Origin: an uncultured Clostridia bacterium
GTDB taxonomy: Bacteria; Bacillota; Clostridia; Oscillospirales; Butyricicoccaceae
Assembly: GCA_944381055.1 (NCBI GenBank)
Contig: CALWJQ010000072.1
Coordinates: 1-46,833, forward strand
DNA: 46,833 bases
Direction: 5' to 3'
A program made the position numbers and the translations under genes. Each line of letters starts with the position of its first letter. Positions within the stretch are counted from its first letter, which is position 1. Positions 1 to 6,883 of the stretch are shown piece by piece. The notes below the pieces were generated by a model that made no database searches, was not told the DNA's origin, and saw only the letters and a list, made by a program, of their open reading frames with translations.

Positions 1-13
1 GCGGAGCTTATTC

Positions 14-42
14 AGAATACCACACTTCAGAGCGTTTGTCAA
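14..42 (-). promoter_or_regulatory. Sigma-A-like promoter reading left
   Basis: On the minus strand, TTGACA (37-42) and TATTCT (14-19) are separated by 17 bases. It would drive a gene that lies beyond the left edge of the window. Confidence 0.5.
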
Positions 43-78
43 GAACTTTTTTCATCTTTTTTCAAGATTTTCTCGCCC

Positions 79-107
79 TTGCCCCCGGCCACCCTTTTTG
101 CTATAAT
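79..107 (+). promoter_or_regulatory. Sigma-A-like promoter for the dipeptidase
   Basis: TTGCCC (79-84), 17-base spacer, TATAAT (102-107). It lies about 110 bases upstream of the dipeptidase start and is the best plus-strand promoter in the gap. Confidence 0.5.
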
Positions 108-153
108 GGCCTTGCGCTCTTCCGTCCCGCCGCCCTCATCAGACAGCTTGCTT

Positions 154-182
154 AGTATAACTGGTTTTTCCTCATTTGTCAA
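154..182 (-). promoter_or_regulatory. Second sigma-A-like promoter reading left
   Basis: On the minus strand, TTGACA (177-182) is 17 bases from TATACT (154-159). With the site at 14-42 it makes two promoters in tandem pointing off the left edge, back to back with the dipeptidase promoter. Confidence 0.5.
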
Positions 183-217
183 GCTTTTTTTATAATTTTT
201 TTGGGAGGTTTTTACGC

Positions 218-1237
218 GTGAAGAAAATTTCGGAAATCATGGACAACGCCATCGTCATTGACACCCACCTCGATCTGCTGCCGGACATTGAACAGAAGCA
301 CCGGGACGGCCGGAGCAATGTGATTCTGGAAGACTACCTGGACAGTTTTAAAAAGGGCCATGTGGACGTCGTCGTCTCGTCAATTTTCGTCGATTCCGAA
401 CTGCTGCCCGAGCTCGGGCTGAAACGTGCGATGGAGCAGATTGCCGCGTTTTACCGGGAACTCGACGCCTGCGGCGGCAAGTTTGTGCTGGCTACCAGCG
501 CCAAAGAAATACTGGACGCCCGGCGTCAGGGCAGGCTGGCCGTCATGCTGGCTTTCGAGGGCGCCGAACCCCTGAGCGCCGCCCCTTCGCTGCTGCGCAC
601 CTTTTACGCGCTCGGCGTACGCATCCTCGGCCTTTGCTGGAGCCGTTCCAACTGGGCGGCCGACGGCAGCCGCTTCTTTGACTTTGATTACCAGGGCTAC
701 GGCCTGACCGAAGGCGGGCGCGAACTGGTTGCGCTGGCGCAGGAGCTGGGCATGATCGTCGATGTGTCGCACTGCAACGAAAAGACCTTCTGGGACGTGG
801 TGGAAATGTCGTCGCAGCCCATCCTTGCCACCCATTCCTGCGCACGCGCCCTGTCAGACACGCCGCGCAACCTGTCCGACGAACAGATCCGGGCCATCGG
901 GCGGCTGGGCGGCGTTATCGGCGTCAACGGCGCCAGCCTGGTCGCCCGTTTCAAAGACCCGCGGAATGCGTCGCCCGCCGACCTGGCCGCGCACATGATG
1001 TACGAAAAGAACCTGGCCGGCGCCGGCGTGCTGGGCATCGGGCTTGATCAGTGCGACCGGCTCAATTCCCCCACCATGCAGCTCGAAGCCTTCCGCGACG
1101 TATTCGACATCATCCCGACGCACGACGGGCTGGAAAAACTGGCCGCCGCGCTGCTTGACCAAGGCCTGAGTGAAGACGAGCTTGCCGGCGCGCTGGGCGG
1201 CAACACGCTGCGCGTTTTTGAAAAAGTGCTGGGCTGA
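218..1237 (+). CDS. Membrane dipeptidase, peptidase family M19
   Basis: A zinc-dependent dipeptidase of the renal dipeptidase family, hydrolysing dipeptides and often those with D-residues. The 339-residue protein has the HxD metal site (H17, D19), the bridging Glu in FEG (E114) and the DVSH (H185) and ATHS (H206) histidines in the family order, so it looks catalytically complete. No signal peptide is visible, so it is probably cytoplasmic. The GTG at 218 is chosen because GGGAGG lies 9 bases upstream; an open frame extends back to 176 without an RBS, and an ATG at 239 is a weaker alternative. It stands alone and converges on spoIIR, ending directly against the spoIIR stop. The exact substrate is not readable from sequence. 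Confidence 0.9.
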   Translation: MKKISEIMDNAIVIDTHLDLLPDIEQKHRDGRSNVILEDYLDSFKKGHVDVVVSSIFVDSELLPELGLKRAMEQIAAFYRELDACGGKFVLATSAKEILDARRQGRLAVMLAFEGAEPLSAAPSLLRTFYALGVRILGLCWSRSNWAADGSRFFDFDYQGYGLTEGGRELVALAQELGMIVDVSHCNEKTFWDVVEMSSQPILATHSCARALSDTPRNLSDEQIRAIGRLGGVIGVNGASLVARFKDPRNASPADLAAHMMYEKNLAGAGVLGIGLDQCDRLNSPTMQLEAFRDVFDIIPTHDGLEKLAAALLDQGLSEDELAGALGGNTLRVFEKVLG

Positions 1238-1864
1238 CTACGCCCCGATCCACCGGCGGACGTTGCCCCACAGCTCGGCCAGCTTAAACCGCACGACATA
1301 GCCGGTCCCGTCTTCGCGGATAAGGGCGATGTCTTCATCGGTCAGGCCGGCGCCGCGCGCTACATCCTCGATGTCCTGCCCGGCCGCGCCCAGGCACAGG
1401 GGCGGAAAGAGCACACACCACCAGTTCTGCCCTTCGCCGGCGCCGATGATGACGCGCACAGCGTCATAGTATCCGGCCGGCAGCGAAAAACCGTCATAAT
1501 GCCGGGTGTCAAAAAACATTCGTTCGCGCGTGACGGCAACGGGATACGCGAACCCCCGGGACACGACCTCATCCTGCGCCGCTTCCTGCAGCTGTGCAAG
1601 AAGCCCGTCATCGATTTCCCCTTCAAAGCAGCCGTACGAGTAGCCCGCTTCTTCAATGATACGATCCCGCACCGCAAGCTTGAGCGCTTGATCGGCTTCG
1701 GAATCCGAGTTGGCAATGACATGCAGCCTCGTCAGCTTGTCAGCCAGCTGTTCCTGTGCGTATACCGGAACGGCGTAAACAAAGACGGCCGTTAACAGCC
1801 CGATGCAAAGGGCGATTTCCGGCAAAGAGCCGCACACTGTTTTTTTTACTTTGTTCCATAGCAT
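1238..1864 (-). CDS. spoIIR: Stage II sporulation protein R
   Basis: SpoIIR is the forespore-made signalling protein that triggers SpoIIGA processing of pro-sigma-E in the mother cell. The 208-residue frame has a hydrophobic N-terminal segment (about 15-36) ending in VYA, a likely signal or anchor, followed by the family hallmark RLHVIANSDSEADQALKLAV (about 46-65). The ATG at 1864 is preferred over one at 1897, because the upstream one lies in a hairpin and lacks an RBS; CAGGTG precedes 1864. It follows ispE by 54 bases on the same strand. The RBS lies inside an inverted repeat (1868-1913), which may insulate it from ispE transcription. In Bacillus this gene is sigma-F dependent; I cannot identify that promoter here. 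Confidence 0.9.
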   Translation of the reverse strand: MLWNKVKKTVCGSLPEIALCIGLLTAVFVYAVPVYAQEQLADKLTRLHVIANSDSEADQALKLAVRDRIIEEAGYSYGCFEGEIDDGLLAQLQEAAQDEVVSRGFAYPVAVTRERMFFDTRHYDGFSLPAGYYDAVRVIIGAGEGQNWWCVLFPPLCLGAAGQDIEDVARGAGLTDEDIALIREDGTGYVVRFKLAELWGNVRRWIGA

Positions 1865-1867
1865 GAT

Positions 1868-1913
1868 AAAACACCTGCCCCTGTGGAATAATTCCATTGT
1901 GGACAGGTGTTTT
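1868..1913 (-). promoter_or_regulatory. Inverted repeat over the spoIIR ribosome binding site
   Basis: AAAACACCTG (1868-1877) pairs with CAGGTGTTTT (1904-1913), with a second palindrome, GGAATAATTCC (1885-1895), in the loop. On the minus strand the distal arm contains the spoIIR RBS. It could end ispE transcripts, hide the spoIIR RBS in read-through RNA, or both. Confidence 0.55.
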
Positions 1914-1918
1914 GATTT

Positions 1919-2800
1919 TTATTCGCAGCTTTCCCCAATCTGCCCGATCGGGCGGGCGACAAAGGTTTCGCGGAAGCGCTTTTTCAGGGTTTCCGCCGCC
2001 CTGAGCGCATGGCGTTCGCACCGGAAAATTCCGAATACCGCCGACCCCGATCCGCTCATCAGCGCCCCCATCGCCCCGCTTTCCAGCAATGCGCGGCGCA
2101 CCTCGCCGACGACGGGGCGTTCCGCTTCGACAGGCGCCTGAAAGCTGTTCCCCAGCGCAGCGCAAACGCCGCGCAAATCCTTGCGTTCCAATGCCTCGAG
2201 CATGGGCGCAGCCGGCGGGTGCGCAAGGCCGGCGTACCGGTCGATCAGCGCATAGGCGCGTTTGGTCGAGACCGAAACCGGCGGCTTGCAGATGACCAGC
2301 CAGCAGCCGGGCAGGCAGGGCGCCGGGCTGAGCCGTTCGCCGACGCCGCGCGCCAGCGCCGCCCCCCCTTCCAGGCAAAACGGCACATCGGCCCCCAGCG
2401 ACAATGCCAGATCGCTCAGCCTGCGGCGCGGCAGCGGGTTACCGTACATCCTGTTGAGCATCCGCAAAACGGCAGCCGCATCGGTGCTGCCGCCCGCCAT
2501 TCCCGCGCCGACCGGGATGTTTTTTTTCATATGGATTTCAATCCCCGTATTTTCAATGCCCGCGGCGGCAAAAAACACTTCCGCCGCCTGTACGGCAAGA
2601 TTGCGCCCGTCGCGCGGGACATAAGGCAAATTGCACCCCAGCGTAATTCCCTTTTGCAGCGAACGGCGCACGACGATCCGATCGCACAGCGACACGGTGT
2701 GCATGATGGTTTCCAGCTCATGATACCCGTCGCTGCGCACGCCGGCGACATCCAGGGTCAGATTGATTTTCGCATAGGCGTTTCCCGTCAATACCCGCAT
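1919..2800 (-). CDS. ispE: 4-diphosphocytidyl-2-C-methyl-D-erythritol kinase
   Basis: IspE phosphorylates CDP-methylerythritol in the MEP route to isoprenoid precursors. The 293-residue GHMP-superfamily kinase has the N-terminal AYAKINLTL motif (8-16), the glycine-rich ATP loop PVGAGMAGGSTDAA (97-110) and the LGADVPFC motif (135-142). Length and motif order are normal. ATG 2800 follows a GAGGGGG RBS; a longer frame to 2845 would overlap the upstream gene without an RBS. It lies 10 bases downstream of the DUF362-ferredoxin gene and upstream of spoIIR, so the three form a leftward transcription unit. The ispE-spoIIR neighbourhood is also seen in other Clostridia. Confidence 0.95.
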   Translation of the reverse strand: MRVLTGNAYAKINLTLDVAGVRSDGYHELETIMHTVSLCDRIVVRRSLQKGITLGCNLPYVPRDGRNLAVQAAEVFFAAAGIENTGIEIHMKKNIPVGAGMAGGSTDAAAVLRMLNRMYGNPLPRRRLSDLALSLGADVPFCLEGGAALARGVGERLSPAPCLPGCWLVICKPPVSVSTKRAYALIDRYAGLAHPPAAPMLEALERKDLRGVCAALGNSFQAPVEAERPVVGEVRRALLESGAMGALMSGSGSAVFGIFRCERHALRAAETLKKRFRETFVARPIGQIGESCE

Positions 2801-2810
2801 GGTTTCCCCC

Positions 2811-3923
2811 TCAAATCCGAATGGCCCTGACCGGGCACAGTTCATGGCAGCAGTAACAGCGGATACACCGCCTGCCGTCTACCGACGCGCGGCCGCCGCG
2901 GACTGTAATGGCGTGAGCCGGGCAGGCCTGCGCACACGCCCCGCACCCGGCGCAGCGTTCCGTGACATGCGGCGCCGCGACCAGCACGCGCCGCAGCGGC
3001 TGGCGGATCCTGCCAGGCAGGCGGCTGATGACGCTTTCGCTGCGCCGGCTCCGCCCCGATGCAGGCAGAAACGGCTCATCAAGGGGGCGGAACGGCTCGC
3101 TCAGCCATTCGATCCGTTCCGGTTCGGCGCAGACCAGTTTCTGCGCCGCGGCAAAAGAATGGACCGGCGACCGCTCAGGCTGCAAGCCGCAGATATACAT
3201 GGCCGCAAGATCGGCGGCAAACGGGTTTTCAGCGGCCAGCAGCACCCCGGCGCGGCGCGGGCGTCCGCCCGACGGCCCGCGGCCGTCCATACCCACGACC
3301 CCGTCGATGATGGAAAAGTCCGGCCCCACGCAGCGGCACAGGTCGACCAGCATCCGGCAAAAAGCCTGCTGGCCGGGCAGCCGCGAGTGCATGGCCGCCT
3401 TTTGCAGCCCCGGGACTGTACCAAACAGATTTTTGACCGCGCCGGTAAAGTAGGTCAGCATATGGGTTTTCATTTTCCCGATATTGATAACGACGTCGGC
3501 CCGGCACACCGGCGTCAGCAGCTCAAACTCACGCGGCTGAAGCCCCTCAAACCGCACGGTCTGGCTGGAAAAGTCGCGGTTTAAGCGCGCTTTGGCGTAC
3601 TTCGCCGCCTTTTCCATGCCGCACAGGCGGTAAACGCGCGGCATGGTCAGCGCGTTGTACGGCCCGCCCGGGCTGTCGGCAATGGTGACGGCCGCCCCGG
3701 CGCGCACAAAAAGAGCCGCCACCGCCCCAACGACGGCCGGATGGGTCGTCGTCGCCCCGTCGGGTTCGCGTGCGAGCAGGAGATTGGGTTTTATCAGCAC
3801 TTTTTTGCCTTTTTGCAAAAATTTTTCAACGCCGCCAAAGGCCGCAAACATCTGCCCGACGGCCTCTTCGACCCGGCGCTGATCGTACCCAGCGCAGGCT
3901 GCTGCAAACACTCTGTTGTCCAC
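2811..3923 (-). CDS. DUF362 domain protein with C-terminal 2x[4Fe-4S] ferredoxin domain
   Basis: A 370-residue protein with an N-terminal DUF362 domain (roughly 1-250; motifs KVLIKPNLL, TTHPAVV, GKMKTH and GAVKNLFG) and a C-terminal bacterial ferredoxin domain with two cysteine clusters (CAGCGACAQACP and CIRCYCCHELCP). It probably binds two [4Fe-4S] clusters in the cytoplasm. DUF362 has no established reaction, so I give none. The start is uncertain. GTG 3923, preceded by GGGGCGG, lies 2 bases after the stop of a 23-codon frame, suggesting translational coupling. The frame stays open to 4055 but that stretch overlaps the upstream stub in another frame and has no domain similarity. Confidence 0.85.
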   Translation of the reverse strand: MDNRVFAAACAGYDQRRVEEAVGQMFAAFGGVEKFLQKGKKVLIKPNLLLAREPDGATTTHPAVVGAVAALFVRAGAAVTIADSPGGPYNALTMPRVYRLCGMEKAAKYAKARLNRDFSSQTVRFEGLQPREFELLTPVCRADVVINIGKMKTHMLTYFTGAVKNLFGTVPGLQKAAMHSRLPGQQAFCRMLVDLCRCVGPDFSIIDGVVGMDGRGPSGGRPRRAGVLLAAENPFAADLAAMYICGLQPERSPVHSFAAAQKLVCAEPERIEWLSEPFRPLDEPFLPASGRSRRSESVISRLPGRIRQPLRRVLVAAPHVTERCAGCGACAQACPAHAITVRGGRASVDGRRCIRCYCCHELCPVRAIRI

Positions 3924-3925
3924 GT

Positions 3926-3997
3926 TCAGTCCGCCCCGCTTCCATCGGCGATAAAGCCGTCCGGGTTCATGGCGGCATACAAAACCGGGTTTCTCAT
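3926..3997 (-). pseudogene. 23-codon N-terminal stub resembling a DHFR/RibD-family reductase
   Basis: The frame reads MRNPVLYAAMNPDGFIADG and stops four codons later. This matches the characteristic opening of dihydrofolate reductase/RibD-C family proteins (RKIILYIAMSLDGYIAD-like), then ends before any catalytic region. It has an excellent RBS (GGAGAGTG, 4001-4008) and an extended -10 promoter, and its stop lies 2 bases before the GTG of the DUF362 gene. I read it as the remnant of a deleted gene, possibly retained as a translated leader for the next gene. The match rests on about 20 residues, so it is suggestive only. Confidence 0.5.
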
Positions 3998-4031
3998 AGT
4001 CACTCTCCGAAATATCCAGTCTGCCAACCTG

Positions 4032-4040
4032 ATTGTACCA
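4032..4040 (-). promoter_or_regulatory. Extended -10 promoter for the DUF362-ispE-spoIIR unit
   Basis: TGGTACAAT on the minus strand (TG-N-TACAAT) lies about 24 bases upstream of the stub RBS. The -35 is poor (a T-run), as expected for an extended -10 site. Confidence 0.5.
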
Positions 4041-4177
4041 CAAACCGCCCGGCAAAAAAAGTGCCTGTATGATTTTGCGTCCAAACGGGAAAGATAACGT
4101 ATGCCACCGCTGCCGCCTTCCGTGCGGCGCGGCAGCGGGCGCACGTCAATTTATGCACGGAGAAACGGAGCAACAGC

Positions 4178-4378
4178 ATGATTCATAAAATCGCATTGGC
4201 GCTGGTCATCGTCGGAGCGCTTAACTGGGGCAGCATCGGCATTTTCGGTTTTGACCTGGTCGCCGCCGTCTTCGGCGGGCAGGCGAGCATCGGCAGCCGC
4301 GTCGTTTACACGTTGGTCGGCATCGCCGGGCTGTGGTGCATTTCCCTGCTTTTCCGCCGCCTCGACGCCCATGACTGA
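4178..4378 (+). CDS. DUF378 family small membrane protein
   Basis: A 66-residue, two-helix membrane protein of the DUF378 (YuzA-like) family. Signature features are ALNWGSIGIFGFDLVAAVFG (14-33), a short linker, and a second helix around VVYTLVGIAGLWCISLLF. No function is established for the family. ATG 4178 has a modest RBS (CGGAG, 10 bases upstream). It is monocistronic, between a divergent DUF362 unit and a strong terminator at 4392. Confidence 0.85.
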   Translation: MIHKIALALVIVGALNWGSIGIFGFDLVAAVFGGQASIGSRVVYTLVGIAGLWCISLLFRRLDAHD

Positions 4379-4391
4379 GCCTTCCCGACAG

Positions 4392-4420
4392 GGTCCGGCA
4401 GCCGCCGGGCCTTTTCTTTT
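4392..4420 (+). terminator. Rho-independent terminator after DUF378
   Basis: GGTCCGGC (4392-4399) pairs with GCCGGGCC (4404-4411) through one G-T pair, loop AGCC, followed by TTTTCTTTT. Confidence 0.85.
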
Positions 4421-4430
4421 CTGCGATTTG

Positions 4431-4439
4431 TGATACAAT
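4431..4439 (+). promoter_or_regulatory. Extended -10 promoter for the SDR gene
   Basis: TGATACAAT lies 34 bases upstream of the SDR start codon and just after the DUF378 terminator. No clear -35 is seen. Confidence 0.5.
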
Positions 4440-4473
4440 AGCGGTAACCTGACACAAGGAACGGTGAAGCATC

Positions 4474-5202
4474 ATGAAAACCGCTTTGATCACAGGCAGC
4501 GCCCGGGGAATCGGCCGTGCCTGCGCCCTGCGGCTTGCCCGGGACGGCTGGCGCCTGGCCCTGCATTACCATAAAAGCGCCGAAGCGGCCGCGGCGCTGC
4601 GCGACGAACTGCGCGCGCACGGCTGCGATGCCGAAATCTTCCCGGCCGACGTCGCCCTGCGCGGGGATGTCTTTGCCCTGCGCGACGCCGTCGCGCGTTT
4701 CGGCCGGCCGTCCCTGCTGGTATGCAACGCCGGCATCGCCGAACAGCGGCTTTTTACCGATATATCCGAAGCGCAGTGGCAGCAGATGCTGGCCGTCAAC
4801 CTGAGCGGCGTCTTTTACTGCTGCCAGGCCTTTCTGCCCGACATGATCGCGCGCAAAGCCGGAGCCATCGTCACCGTATCCTCGATCTGGGGCCTTCAGG
4901 GAGCGTCGTGCGAAGTCCACTACTCGGCGGCCAAAGCCGGCGTCATCGGCCTGACGCGCGCCCTGGCGCAAGAGGTCGGGCCCTCGGGCGTTACGGTCAA
5001 CTGCGTGGCTCCCGGCGTCATCGACACCGACATGTGCGCCCACCTCGATCAAGGCGCCCGCGCCGCGCTTTGCGATCAAATCCCCCTCGGCCGGCTTGGG
5101 ACGCCCGGCGAAGTCGCCGAAGTCGTGGCCTTTCTCGCTTCGCCTGCCGCCTCCTACCTGACAGGGCAGGTCATCAGCCCCAACGGCGGCATGATTCTTT
5201 GA
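4474..5202 (+). CDS. Short-chain dehydrogenase/reductase, FabG-like
   Basis: A 242-residue classical SDR with an NAD(P)-binding Rossmann loop TGSARGIG (7-14), NAG (85-87) and the catalytic tetrad N109, S137, Y150, K154. The C-terminal motif SYLTGQVISPNGGM is typical of the 3-oxoacyl-ACP reductase (FabG) group, but no fatty-acid genes adjoin it, so the substrate could be another 3-oxo or hydroxy compound. An arginine just after the first glycine pair favours NADPH only weakly. ATG 4474 follows a weak RBS (AAGGAACGG). The gene is monocistronic between its own promoter and a bidirectional terminator. Confidence 0.88.
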   Translation: MKTALITGSARGIGRACALRLARDGWRLALHYHKSAEAAAALRDELRAHGCDAEIFPADVALRGDVFALRDAVARFGRPSLLVCNAGIAEQRLFTDISEAQWQQMLAVNLSGVFYCCQAFLPDMIARKAGAIVTVSSIWGLQGASCEVHYSAAKAGVIGLTRALAQEVGPSGVTVNCVAPGVIDTDMCAHLDQGARAALCDQIPLGRLGTPGEVAEVVAFLASPAASYLTGQVISPNGGMIL

Positions 5203-5211
5203 CAGGTAAAG

Positions 5212-5249
5212 GGCCGGAACCCGTATCAAAACACGGGTTCCGGCCTTTT
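5212..5249. terminator. Bidirectional terminator between the SDR and anti-sigma genes
   Basis: GGCCGGAACCCGT (5212-5224) is perfectly complementary to ACGGGTTCCGGCC (5233-5245), followed by TTTT on the plus strand. It serves two convergent genes. Confidence 0.85.
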
Positions 5250-5258
5250 GAATATCGG

Positions 5259-6266
5259 CTATTGCAGCGGTATTTCCGTCTCGCCGATGCGCAGGGCCGC
5301 AATGCTGCCGACGTCAATCGGCACCGGCCATTCCCAGGTGTCATACCACGATCCGTCGTCCGTCCGACTGCCGCCGCCGCTGCCGCTGCGAACCACGGTG
5401 CCGTCTTCCAAAACGGCCGCTACCTGCATCAGCAGGCCGACGCTCCCGTCGTGGCGGAAGGACAGGCCCGTTGCAGTAACGCGCAAGTCATACAGCACGA
5501 CCTCGCGCCGCTCGCGTTCTTCCTGCCCCTTTCCGTCCGGCGCCATGACGTCGCCCGTCACGGCCGCGCTTTCAACCGTCAGCACAGGTGAAAGGCTTTC
5601 CGCTGTGAGCGGAATGGAAAATGCCCACTCGCCCGCGCAGATGATTTCCTCCCGCCCATTGTCCACCCGCGTCAGGTCGCCGAGAGAAAGCTCAAGGGTG
5701 TACCCGCCGTCGTCGAGCCGGGCTCCGCCGAAAAGGACGGCGCTGAAGCGCAGCAGCAGACGCAGGCTTCCGCTTTCCGTCACGCCGACGCTGCTGACGT
5801 TCCAGCCCGACCCGCCGTGCTGCCCGTCATTGGGGTCGGGCTGGATGTCGGCCATCGGTGTACCAAAGGTATAGAGCCCATCCGGGTCAAACTCCATCCC
5901 TTCGGCGTCCAGCAGCACCCACAGGCTTTCTGTGCCCACGGTAACACTGTCCACCGTGACGGTGACGCCCCCGGACACAGCGCGCTGCCCCACTTCCTGC
6001 GTCAGGCTGTCGATCACGGCGGCTTGTCCCCCGCTCAGCTCCCCGCCGGTGCGTTCGGCCCACTCCCGGGCAAACCAGTCGGTCAGCGTGCCGCCAAAGG
6101 CCACGGCCGCCGCTGACAGCGTCACGGCCAGCACAGCCGCGGCCAGCGCCGCCGCCCGGCGGCGGCTTTTCCTTGCCGGGCGCTCCATATTCAGGATCCT
6201 CGTCCGCATTTCCGGAGAAACCCGGATATGCGAAAACGTTTCGCGGTACCGGTTCCTGTCAATCAT
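5259..6266 (-). CDS. Membrane anti-sigma factor, DUF4179-like
   Basis: A 335-residue membrane protein encoded directly after an ECF sigma factor. Residues 1-35 are charged and cytoplasmic, 36-58 form one alanine-rich transmembrane helix (RRRAAALAAAVLAVTLSAAA), and the rest is extracytoplasmic, acidic and rich in beta-strand patterns, as in DUF4179/DUF5643 anti-sigma partners. By position and architecture it should hold the sigma factor inactive until an envelope signal arrives; this is inference from family context. ATG 6266 overlaps the end of the sigma gene by 8 bases, so the two are translationally coupled. Confidence 0.75.
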   Translation of the reverse strand: MIDRNRYRETFSHIRVSPEMRTRILNMERPARKSRRRAAALAAAVLAVTLSAAAVAFGGTLTDWFAREWAERTGGELSGGQAAVIDSLTQEVGQRAVSGGVTVTVDSVTVGTESLWVLLDAEGMEFDPDGLYTFGTPMADIQPDPNDGQHGGSGWNVSSVGVTESGSLRLLLRFSAVLFGGARLDDGGYTLELSLGDLTRVDNGREEIICAGEWAFSIPLTAESLSPVLTVESAAVTGDVMAPDGKGQEERERREVVLYDLRVTATGLSFRHDGSVGLLMQVAAVLEDGTVVRSGSGGGSRTDDGSWYDTWEWPVPIDVGSIAALRIGETEIPLQ

Positions 6267-6741
6267 TGCTCCAGTCCTCCTTCAGTTTTTTCTTCAGCTG
6301 TTCCCGCGCCCGGGCCAGCTGTGTCTGCACGGTGGACGGGCTGCGCCCCAGCATTTCCGCCACCTCTTTGACGGCGTACCCCTCGTAATAGTACAAGTGC
6401 AGCGGCACACGGTACTTTCCCGGCAGTTCCATCACGGCGTCGAACAGCGCACGCTGCTCTTCTTTGTTAAATTTTTCCTCCGGTTGGTGTTCATCCAACG
6501 GAACGGTACGGCGCCGCCATGGCGATCGGCACAGCCGCCTGGCCTCGTTGACGGTCACCCGCGCCAGCCATCGCCGCGCGTGCTCGTCCCCTTCAAAACG
6601 GATGTCGGACCGCAAAAGGCGCAAAAAGACCTCCTGCGTCACGTCGTCGGCATCCTGCGGGCTGCGCAGCCAGCTGCGGGCCAGCCGGAATACCATATCC
6701 ATATACCGGTCGGCCAGCAGGGTGAAAGTCGCCTGATCCAT
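6259..6741 (-). CDS. ECF-type RNA polymerase sigma factor
   Basis: A 160-residue sigma-70 family factor of the extracytoplasmic-function group. Sigma region 2 spans about 8-72, with the DADDVTQEVFLRLL motif near 31-44; region 4 spans about 100-150, with the helix-turn-helix around YEGYAVKEVAEMLGRSPSTV. It lacks region 3, as ECF factors do. ATG 6741 is taken as the start because MDQATFTLLADRY begins the family-like sequence after a GGAAGAGG stretch; the frame stays open to 6957 without domain similarity, over a terminator. It is cotranscribed with its anti-sigma factor. A perfect palindrome lies just upstream at 6758-6769. Confidence 0.85.
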   Translation of the reverse strand: MDQATFTLLADRYMDMVFRLARSWLRSPQDADDVTQEVFLRLLRSDIRFEGDEHARRWLARVTVNEARRLCRSPWRRRTVPLDEHQPEEKFNKEEQRALFDAVMELPGKYRVPLHLYYYEGYAVKEVAEMLGRSPSTVQTQLARAREQLKKKLKEDWSND

Positions 6742-6757
6742 CCTCTTCCATCCTTCC

Positions 6758-6769
6758 GAAAAGCTTTTC
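6758..6769. promoter_or_regulatory. Palindrome upstream of the ECF sigma gene
   Basis: GAAAAGCTTTTC is a perfect 12-base palindrome 17 bases before the sigma start codon. It could be an operator or a small leader hairpin. I see no convincing sigma-A promoter in the 90-base gap, which would fit autoregulation by the ECF factor. Confidence 0.3.
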
Positions 6770-6831
6770 ACCTGTAATACCCGGCGGCACGCCCGAAAAT
6801 CCCGCTTTTGCAAAAAATAATTCCCCAACAG

Positions 6832-6866
6832 AAAAAGAGGGGACGCGCGCCTGGCGCGTCCCCTCT
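6832..6866 (-). terminator. Rho-independent terminator of glnN
   Basis: AGAGGGGACGCGC (6836-6848) pairs perfectly over 13 bases with GCGCGTCCCCTCT (6854-6866). On the minus strand the stem is followed by TTTTTC. Confidence 0.9.
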
Positions 6867-6883
6867 CCGTACAAGATATTCCG

